Assembly (NCBI GenBank): GCA_030686995.1
Contig: CM060709.1
Coordinates: forward strand, 11,244,872 to 11,308,871
DNA from: Artemisia argyi
Taxonomy: Eukaryota; Streptophyta; Magnoliopsida; Asterales; Asteraceae
DNA: 64,000 bases
Direction of reading: 5' to 3'
The stretch's first letter is position 1. The number at the start of each line of letters is the position of its first letter. The notes below the pieces were generated by a model. It was not told the DNA's origin. It saw only the letters and a list, made by a program, of their open reading frames with translations, and did not search any database. A program made the translations under genes and the position numbers. Shown in pieces: positions 55,963 through 64,000 of the stretch.

Positions 55963-57958
55963 GAAACGGAAGCTCGTTCAATTCATTAATTGGTTAAACA
56001 TGACGATTATAAGTTTATCTTTTTCGGGCTTTTTGTAGCTTCGGTTTTTGGAGAACAGCATAAACTAGCCCCAATGAAAGAAGATTCAAAAAAGAGGTGG
56101 AGAAAAGAAGTTGATTGGCTTTTATCTGTGACTGATCATATCGTTGAGTTTGTCCCTGTCCAACATACCGCCCGTGACGGATCTAATATGGAGGTCATCT
56201 ATCTACCTTCGTGTTAGGATATGGTACCCAAACTGCTCAATATAGTTACAAAAATGTTCCATATCGAGGCTAATAAGCAATAAGTTGACCCAAAATGAAA
56301 GCATATTGATCAGAAATTGTGGCTTGATATTGGAGCACATCACATTAATTGTGACATCGGTTATAAATGAGACTTTTATGTACTTTATAGCCCGGTTGGT
56401 TTGTTGGTTTGTGCTTAAATTCTTAGACCGTATTGACCTCTTTGGGTACCATGTTTTATGGTATGTGTGTGTACATTGTAGTTTGGGTTCCTAATATATG
56501 ATTCAGATATGCAGATTATGGTGACAAAACAAAGAAAAGATTTGCTCATGAACATCCCTGCGCTAAGAAAGCTCGACAAAATGCTCACAGTATGATTCCT
56601 AATGCCCATTTATTAAATATATGAATACAGCAGGAGGATCGCATAGATAAAACATATACGTAAAAGCCAACTTGCCCCATTCTAAATATAGCTAAAATGA
56701 TGATATGAATTTGTTCCAGGATTGTCTAGACAACTTCAAGAATCAAACTGAGTTTTGGTATGTTTCAAAAGATGCCAACGAATCAGAAAAAGGATTCCAA
56801 AGAAGTGATAAATGGTGGCTGCCAACGGTGAAGGTTCCTCCAGGAGGGTTATCAGAAGAATCAAGGAAATGGATGCAAAAGCAAAAAGATTGTGCAAATC
56901 AAGTTTTGAAAGCTTCAATGGCTATCAATGCTGAAGTACTTGCAGAAATGCATATCCCCGAGAGTTACGTAGAGAATCTCCCCAAGGTATATAGCTATAT
57001 ATGCAACGCGTTTTTGTAAGGATATTAACCGAAGTCAAATGCATCATCATTTTGGTTAAATTATAGTGATGACATATGTATCAGTGGTCTAAAACTCAAC
57101 CAAGTAACTTGTTCAGCCCATTTGACTAGCCATTGACCCATTGATAAGAATATGGGTCGAAATTGTCATGTCTAATATTATACAGTACTTAATAGTCGGT
57201 CTAAGTAGCTTAGTAAATAAACTACTCTAATATGCTAACTACATTGATTCTGGACAGAATGCTCGAGATAGTCTTGGAGAACTAATCTATAAGAGCATTA
57301 CAGTCGAGTTTTTCGACCCGGGACAATTTCTATCATCCTCTGATTTATCATCAGAACACAAAATTCTTGACTTAAAGAACAAGATCGAAGCTTCAATGAT
57401 TATATGGAAAAGAAAGATGAATCAAAAGGAGTCGAGATCTTCGTGGGGTTCATCCTCTAAAATGGAAAGAAGAGAACTCTTTGAAGAGAGAGCTGAAACC
57501 ATTTTACTACTAATTAAACAACGGTTCCCGGGTCTTCCTCAATCATTACTAGACATCAACAAAATCGAGTCTAACAAAGTATGAACACAAAAGGCCAAAC
57601 CTTTTTCCTTTTCTTCTTGTTCAATTACTAAAGATTTGTCTTACCTCTAACGGGCCAAAAGGGTGATAACATTCCACTTTTACAGCCTCTAAGCAACACA
57701 TAACTCCATTTTTTTGTAATAACTATGTAGGATGTTGGTCACGCTGTCTTGGAGAGCTATTCAAGAGTATTAGAGAGTTTGGCAAATACAGTGATGAACC
57801 GTATAGAGGATGTACTATCTGCAGACGATTTGGCACATGAATCATCGGAGTCAAACAATGCAAAATCACAAGCATCTGGTCAAACACCTGAACGAGCACC
57901 TACTTCAACAACAATATCGGATTTCATGGGTTGGGAGCCTGATCAAGAAGATACATAG
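55591..57958 (+). CDS. Rop guanine-nucleotide-exchange factor (PRONE domain), seven exons
   Basis: Activates plant ROP/RAC GTPases by GDP release, at the plasma membrane in polar growth and receptor-kinase signalling. Exons: 55591-55759, 55834-55950, 56039-56193, 56515-56589, 56720-56986, 57258-57578, 57731-57958; all introns GT-AG, phases fit, total 1332 nt, 443 residues. The N-terminal 56 residues are acidic then Lys-rich. PRONE landmarks in order: [145 protein letters not shown]. The variable C-terminus ends [16 protein letters not shown]. No disabling change seen. RopGEF member not assignable by eye. Confidence 0.95.
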
Positions 57959-60041
57959 ATATTGGAGACTTCTATGCTAACAACTTAATAGAGGACATAG
58001 CCTACGATAAGGTTATGATCAAATCTATCATTTTGATCAACCAAATATGAAAAAGAACAAACCAAGAAGCCGAAAATCAGGTGATTAGCAAATTTCTAAC
58101 TACTGATAGGCGCAACAGAAACAAGTAACCAGCAAAAGACAGAACACAAAGAGTAGGAAATAGGAATACGAAAGTACATTATTCATCAAACGTGTATGTA
58201 CATACTTGGTATGATCCAAAACTGTAAAGTGATTTATAAAATTCGCCCGTACAGTCATGCAAAACACTTTTATATAGCTACAAGAGAAGGATGAGTAACT
58301 TACCTCGTTAGATTCGAGTTGTTCACATATTAACTTAAGTTTTGTTGCCTTAATACAATGAAATGAAAGAGATAGTGTTTAGATTGGCTTACGAGTCAAA
58401 TAAGTTGGTCATTTAACACACAGCTTACTGAAAAGTCTTACATACGGTGATAAGCCTAATCTGTTTTAGCTCTATATCTGAACACTCAAAAATGCTTATT
58501 AGCTATGAAAAAATGTTTACTTTCAAAGAAGAATGTATCAACAACGATTTTTGTAGTATTTGTTTATCTTACACAAGATACTTGCTAAATCACAAACTAG
58601 TTCATCAACAAAAAAATTTGGGTTGTTTATCATCAGTAGATATTTTACCTGGTGACTTTCATTTCCTTGATTCGTATTTAAAGCTTGAATTCACAATTTT
58701 TATCTATGTAACAAATAGCAATATGAAATAGATGAACATGGAATTTCCATGCCAAACATCTCTTGTGACCGAGGGCACACCTAGGGAGTTTCACGGAAAT
58801 CCGATGGATGTTTGCCGCCTAATGTGGATTTTCGTTAAAAATCTAGATTTTTTCGATTTGTGTAACATAAATGTTGTCTTGTTTAGTTAATCCACTAATA
58901 TATAAAAAAAGAAATACATGTCTTATTCATTTTTACTCGTAAAAGATTTTTGTGCAGATGATGACTTAGAGTCATGGATCCCGCCCTCCTTGTTACATAA
59001 GTAGGAATGGCAAGTACATTTGCACATCAATAATCCTATTGCACCCTAATTGCATTTTAATATCCATGCTCGTATAAACTACCACACTAACGAAAGATAG
59101 ATAAGAAAATATTTTGGATGTTTATGCTATATCAATAATCCTATTGCACCCTATTGCAGAAGATTGTAGAGAGATGGTAGATGTAATACTCTATACTCGA
59201 TAGTGTAGAAAGAAGAGGTGTGTGCCCATAAATAGCTACTTTCTTTGTGTTGCATTAAAGTTTAAGGGAAAGGGACTTAGTTAGAAGAAAAAATGAGAAT
59301 TATTTTTAGCCGTACATTTTAAATGAGGAGAGAAAAATCATGAGAGATGCTTGTAGTTATTTCTCATCATTCATTTTAATTTTGTTTCTCCTTGATCCTA
59401 TTCTGGACTCCAAGTTTAATACTACAAAATTTCCTTCCTTTATACATCCTTCTTGTTTATAGTTTTTGAGAAGCTATATTTCTTAATGAACTTAAAACTT
59501 TAACTGAAAATTGAGTTTTAAGCAATCCTAATTGGCCCACTTAAGACCAACTCAAGCACATCATGTGACATGAGATCAAGTTTATCTATTGTCTCACTTA
59601 GATAGTGGCTCATCCAACTTTTATATCTTGAGTCATGAATTTCTTAATAAACCGGGTTTTTTTTTCTTACTCCAGTTTGAGTTACTTCGAGCCCCCATAA
59701 GTAGAAGTTAACAAGTCACAACGGATGATTAACTACAAAATTTGACACAATTGCTTAGAAGGGGCTATGGCATGACAAAGTATTTTTGGAAAAATATAAA
59801 TAAAAAAAATAATAATAAATAAATAAATAACCTATTGCACAATGATCACTCGAGTATTTCTTTCAGAAATGCCATTTTCGTTAAAATCAAATAAAGCAAA
59901 TGCATAAAATCCGGCAATGTTTAGTGGATCAAAAAGGCAACTATTAGCGTTTTTGGATGCCGTATGAAATCTGGCATAAGTTTAAGGACCAACAGTGTAA
60001 TTTACTCTAAACATAATAAATGTATATGACTTCTAAAACCC

Positions 60042-60044
<3 letters not shown>
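57959..60044. other. RopGEF 3' flank and unannotated interval
   Basis: The start is the RopGEF 3' UTR. An open frame of 94 codons at 58447-58731 (MISLICFSSISEHSKML...) has no domain I recognise and no clear gene context. Near 59026 and 59133 a phrase of about 28 bp (ATCAATAATCCTATTGCACC) is repeated. 59800-59830 has short AAT/AAAT repeats. Nothing else supportable. Confidence 0.5.

Positions 60045-60087
<43 letters not shown>
60045..60087 (+). repeat. Poly(A) run, 43 bp
   Basis: Uninterrupted A tract preceded by ATAATAAATG (AATAAA at about 60015), so it could mark the 3' end of a retroposed sequence, but no donor transcript or target duplication was found. Confidence 0.8.
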
Positions 60088-60089
<2 letters not shown>

Positions 60090-60114
60090 TTATATGTAGA
60101 TAAAAGTAGCAAGA

Positions 60115-60545
60115 TGCTAAAATTACATGATATGAACATAACAAACCGACCAAACTCTTAAATTACGACACCAATGAACCAATTAACTCACTTACTACTA
60201 CACCATGACCAAACATGGATATCTTAAAAGTGAATACTCAACATTCTAAGATATAACTCATACCACCAAACCTACTAAACACAATGACACAGAGGTCATA
60301 CACCTGATACAAAACATGACAGGGTTAAAAACCGACCATAACCACGCGACACTCACACATGAAACAGAACCCATCAGAACCTCAAAGCAAACTGTCCCGA
60401 ACACATAATCTAACCAAGTGGTGACACAACGCAAGTAAAGATGACAGATGAAAGAAAATACCGCCCATAGCAGGATAACTATCACGAAATCTAGGAATGA
60501 TGAATTAAGGATATGCTGACGTGGTCCTCGCCTGCCAGCCATGTT
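60115..60545. other. Unannotated interval
   Basis: Compositionally similar to the 24738-type repeat (GACACCAA, AACCGACCATAACCACG) but I could not align it. A minus-strand frame at 60258-60542 is Cys/Val/Trp-rich and unlikely to be real. Confidence 0.35.
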
Positions 60546-60569
60546 GGGTCCCCAAACTCAAAAAAGAAA

Positions 60570-60830
60570 TCATTGTCTACCCTTAAAAAGTAAACATTGG
60601 ATTTTTAAAACAATATCTTCTAAACGCTTTTCATCTGGATTGTCTTCACCACTGGGAGTGATTATGATTCTCAAAAGCGGGCTTGGAGAATCGATGGGTT
60701 TATATGCATTCAAAATTTCATGCACTGCATCGATGAGGGCATCGCAATCACCATTCAGAAAATTAAATATAACTTTCTCAATTAACTTGTTTTTTGTATC
60801 ATGAAGTTTTTTCGCATGGCCCTTTTGCAC
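60570..60830 (-). CDS. Unrecognised ORF fragment (86 codons)
   Basis: Reads MQKGHAKKLHDTKNKLIEKV, FNFLNGDCDALIDAVHEILN, ending KRLEDIVLKIQCLLFKGRQ and stop. The balanced, helix-prone composition looks more like protein than the surrounding frames. I do not recognise a family. It may be a remnant exon of a gene or transposon; no promoter or splice partner is evident. Confidence 0.3.
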   Translation of the reverse strand: MQKGHAKKLHDTKNKLIEKVIFNFLNGDCDALIDAVHEILNAYKPIDSPSPLLRIIITPSGEDNPDEKRLEDIVLKIQCLLFKGRQ

Positions 60831-62139
60831 TTTTGATTGGTGTTGGTTTGGTTGTGGGGGTGGTCATGTGTTTTCTTGTTTCACTCTCCACACAAATTTA
60901 GCTTGGCATCCTCCTGATGATATCTTAGGTTGTTAGAATTGGTAATGGAATGAAATTGGTTTGGGTGAACAATTACAAAGACGATTGACATAATATTAAA
61001 CGACTACAAAGACAAGAATCATAAGGACAATTATTATTAGCTTTCAAATTTATAGGCGAACTACGTACGCTATTCATTAACTGGCCCTAATTAAGAACCG
61101 ACTAACTAATCTCAATTTATAATTTTTGTTGGTTGGGCTTCTCGGCTTTATTGTTTGAAAAGACCCACCCGATGGGCGGGCTAGTTCCATTTATTGTTTG
61201 AAAAGACACACCCGATGGGCGGGCTAGCTCCATTCTATTATTTGAAAAAAATTATGATACATAAAAAATGGACTATTTCGCATCCACAATAATGTCTTCA
61301 TCGGCTCATGCTTGCGTATAGTATCATCGAGCACCAGCATATCTTTTTAAACCAAAATAGTACATATAAGTAGCGATACAACACATGGCAAAACTAATGA
61401 AACTCATGTTAGACCTTTAAAGAATATTCGTTTGTCCATGATGTCCATAACAGAAAACAAAGATCACATATCTTTCAAAGTCGACAAGATTACTTTCCTG
61501 TTGTTTCCAACCTTTTGATGGTTTCCCTCTAGAACAACCAACAGATTAGTCGAGTTCGCATGAGTAAATGTGAGTCCTACACCAACAGTAATCTAAGGTC
61601 AAATTGGAGAAGAATGATATTATCGTGAAATTTACAAAAATCTTCAACTTTATCATACCCAAGGTGCTTCAGGATAGAAATCCTTACCACCGTCCACATA
61701 GCGAACCTATGTCATTGAAATGAAACACTATTGTGGGTTCATCATCAATTCCACCTTCTTGGATTAGTTTAGAAGCATGATATATATCAGCTCGTGGTAA
61801 GAAAAAGTAATATGGAGTCAATTTGAAACCAAATATGTTTCAAAATGAATGCACTATCGATGTAACGCACCTTACTGAATGACCAAGTTTATATTCTTTA
61901 AATGTAACATAACATCAAACAATATAATACTTCAAAGTTTCTAATTGATTTCCGTGCCTTAAGATTTAATTGCCAATCTGTATTATCCGATTAAGATTTC
62001 GTGAACCCAAGGCATATAAGTTCGAAATACTTTAATCTATAAGTGACTACACGATTCAAGTTGATAACTAGTTTATAACCATTCACACACCACAAATTGT
62101 ATATATACACATTAGGTGAAGGGGTTACGATGTGATATC

Positions 62140-62144
<5 letters not shown>
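60831..62144. other. Unannotated interval with a small direct repeat
   Basis: 61152-61195 and 61196-61240 are tandem units around TTTGAAAAGACCCACCCGAT and GGGCGGGCTAGTTCC. The rest shows no gene, splice-linked frame or transposon end that I can support. Confidence 0.5.

Positions 62145-62201
<57 letters not shown>
62145..62201. repeat. (GA)n microsatellite
   Basis: About 28 uninterrupted GA units. Confidence 0.97.
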
Positions 62202-62203
<2 letters not shown>

Positions 62204-62499
62204 ATATAACTGATTATACTTTTTTAGTTAGATACACAAGATTTTTATTTAAGTTTTCTTGCATTTATAAACACTATATTATATTATGTATATCTTTCCC
62301 TTATATAAGACAAATCTAATACTCCGTATACAAGATTATTAATAATACTAACAAGCAACATAATATAAGAGGTGAGTTATTTTAGAGACTAAGTTTTTGT
62401 TATATACCATAAGGGACAAATCTCCACCATCCATTTAATTTGATCTAATGGTGGAGATTAACATAAGATTTAATAAGACAACCTAAGTCCATATTTTTT
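62202..62499. other. Unannotated AT-rich interval
   Basis: Includes a short inverted pair at 62418-62460 (CTCCACCATCCATTTAATTT and AATGGTGGAGATTAAC), possibly a tiny MITE remnant. No gene. Confidence 0.4.
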
Positions 62500-63325
62500 T
62501 TCTTGTCTTTTTATCTTTTTTATTTGTTTTTTTTTCTTTTTATGTCTTTTTTATTTTTTTCCTATTCACGTATTTTTTATTTTTTTTTTCTTTTCTTTTC
62601 TAAACATGTTTTTCTTTCTTTTTTTTCATGCTTTTTTTTGTCTTTTTTTTTTTTTAATTCACTTATTATTTGTTTTAAATCACGTTGTTTTTTAAATTCA
62701 TGTTTTTTTATTTTAATTCACGTCTTTTTCACATTCTTACTTTTTCATCCGTTTTCATATGTTTTCGTCCTTTTTTTACGTCTTCGTTCGTTTTCATACG
62801 TTTTCGTCCGTTTTCTTACGTTTTCAAACGTTTTTGTCCGTTTTCTTGCGTTTTCGTCCGTTTTCATAAATATTCGTCCATTTTCGTCCGTTTTCGTCTA
62901 TTTTCTTACGTTTTCGGGCCCGTTTTCATACTTTTTCGTCTGTTTTATTACGTTTTCGTCCGTTTTCATACATATTCATCAATTTTTTTTACTTTTTCAT
63001 CCGTTTTTATACGTTTTCAGCCGTTTTTATACGTTTTCATATGTTCTCGTCCGTTTTCATACGTTTTCGTTCATTTTCTTACGTTTTCGTCTGTTTCCAT
63101 ACGTTTTCGTCCGTTTTTACACGTTTCGTCCGATTTTACACGTTTTCATATGTTTTCGTCCGTTTTCATATGTTTTCATCTGTTTTTATACATTTTTACC
63201 AGTTTTCAGATGTTTCCATTCGTTTTTATACATATTCGTCCGTTTTCTTACGTTTTCGTCTATTTTCTTACATTTTTGTCCATTTTTAAATGTTTTCGGC
63301 CACTTTTAGACATTTTCATACGTTT
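62500..63325 (+). repeat. T-rich minisatellite built on CGTTTTCGTCCGTTTTCATA
   Basis: From about 62740 a degenerate unit of roughly 18-20 bp, CGTTTTC(G/A)T(C/A)(C/T), repeats some 30 times; 62500-62740 is a T-rich lead-in. It produces long Phe-rich open frames that are artefacts of the repeat. Confidence 0.9.
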
Positions 63326-63960
63326 TTGAATATCACAAGTGATATTCTGAACATCACAAGTGATTTTCAACTAATGTTTTGTAACATGAAAATATCAAGT
63401 GATATTTTGAATATCATAAGTGATATTGATATTCAGAATATCACGAGTGATATTCTGAATATCACAAGTTATTTTTAACAAATGTTTTGTAATATGAAAA
63501 TCACAAGTAATATTCTGAATATCACAAGTGATATTCTGAATCACAAGTGATATTCAGAAAATCATAAGTGATATTCAGAATATCACAAGTAATTTCATGT
63601 TTTTTTTCACTTTTACGTTTTTGTCTGTATTCATGCGTTTTTATCCGTTTAATATCACAAATTATTTTCAACAAATGTTTTGTAACATAATCACAAGTGA
63701 TATTCAGAAAATCACAAGTGATATTCAGAAAATCACAAGTAATATTCTGAATATCATAAATGATATTGATATTCAGAATATCACACAAGTGATATTCTGA
63801 ATATCACAAGTTATTTTTAACAAATGTTTTGTAACATGAAAATCACAAATAATACTCTGAATATCACTTGTGATTTTCTGAATATCACAAGTGATATTCA
63901 GAAAATCCCAAGTGATATTCAGAATATCACAAGTGATTTCACGTTTTTTTTTCACTTTCT
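63326..63960. repeat. Array of nested palindromes (ATATCACAAGTGATAT units)
   Basis: About 20-25 copies of AATATCAC-AA-GTGATATT or variants, joined by GATATTCTGAATATC, itself palindromic. Spacers carry TTTTAACAAATGTTTTGTAA at about 63370, 63475, 63665 and 63815. T-rich minisatellite units reappear at 63597-63650 and from 63940, giving a higher-order alternation of about 300 bp. Confidence 0.88.
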
Positions 63961-64000
63961 TACGTTTTTGTCTGTATTCATACGTTTTTATCCGTTTTCG
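63961..64000 (+). repeat. T-rich minisatellite, continuing past the window edge
   Basis: Same TACGTTTTTGTCTGTATTC-type units as 63597-63650. Confidence 0.8.

Noticed and set aside
60045..60087. Processed pseudogene ending in the poly(A) run
   Set aside because: No intronless coding sequence upstream and no flanking direct repeat.
62503..63329. Long Phe/Ser/Arg/Val-rich open frames (up to 268 codons)
   Set aside because: All frames of the CGTTTTCGTCCGTTTTC repeat avoid stops; residue pattern follows the DNA repeat, with no domain.
63326..63960. Possible CRISPR-like array because of regular palindromic repeats
   Set aside because: Plant nuclear context, no unique spacers of constant size, repeats are nested palindromes, and no cas genes.
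1..64000. tRNA, rRNA or other structural RNA genes
   Set aside because: No tRNA cloverleaf, 5S, or snRNA signature was recognised on either strand apart from the SINE's B-box-like motif.

Overview
The window is nuclear DNA of a flowering plant, almost certainly a eudicot. It is AT-rich and repeat-dense. Its genes have plant spliceosomal introns, and it carries typical plant transposons: copia and gypsy LTR elements, an L1-type LINE, a MULE, Helitrons, hAT-, Mutator- and Stowaway-type MITEs, and a SINE. I could not fix the family from sequence alone. Only two protein-coding genes look intact: a plantacyanin (34418-35017, minus, two exons) and a Rop guanine-nucleotide-exchange factor with a complete PRONE domain (55591-57958, plus, seven exons).

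Layout. From 1 to about 33.3 kb, and again at 42.2-44.1 and 53.6-54.1 kb, the ground substance is a scrambled array of same-strand decayed fragments of one intron-containing gene. The recognisable exons match AIM1/MFP2, the peroxisomal multifunctional protein of fatty-acid beta-oxidation. An AT-rich intronic module carrying a palindrome and a TATA-like box recurs about 16 times. Transposons sit in this array, and sister copies of the array serve as empty-site references, so several insertions are exact: a 559-bp Helitron (2654-3212), a 3.4-kb Helitron-like element (9023-12469), a solo LTR (8249-8561), and a nest at 13099-20884. The nest is a short copia-like element whose 3' LTR received a 6.45-kb LINE, and that LINE later received two hAT-like MITEs.

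From 34 to 42 kb lie the plantacyanin gene, a 4.9-kb MULE (35955-40853, 9-bp target duplication) whose transposase core is deleted, and a broken thaumatin-like (PR-5) gene. From 43.7 to 58 kb is a RopGEF locus: a 2.2-kb segment containing its upstream region and first two exons is also present 10 kb upstream as a truncated copy. Between the two copies is a 5.13-kb element with 1.2-kb terminal inverted repeats, TG...CA ends and a 5-bp target duplication, which fits no standard class I recognise. From 58 to 62 kb there is little. The right end (62.5-64 kb) is a T-rich minisatellite followed by an array of nested palindromes.

The genes do not form a pathway. Plantacyanin is a secreted blue copper protein, RopGEF activates ROP GTPases at the plasma membrane, and the AIM1-like copies are pseudogenes. 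The points most worth following up are the pseudogene array with its palindrome whose two arms change together between copies, the long inverted-repeat element, and the traces of template switching inside the LINE and the MULE.
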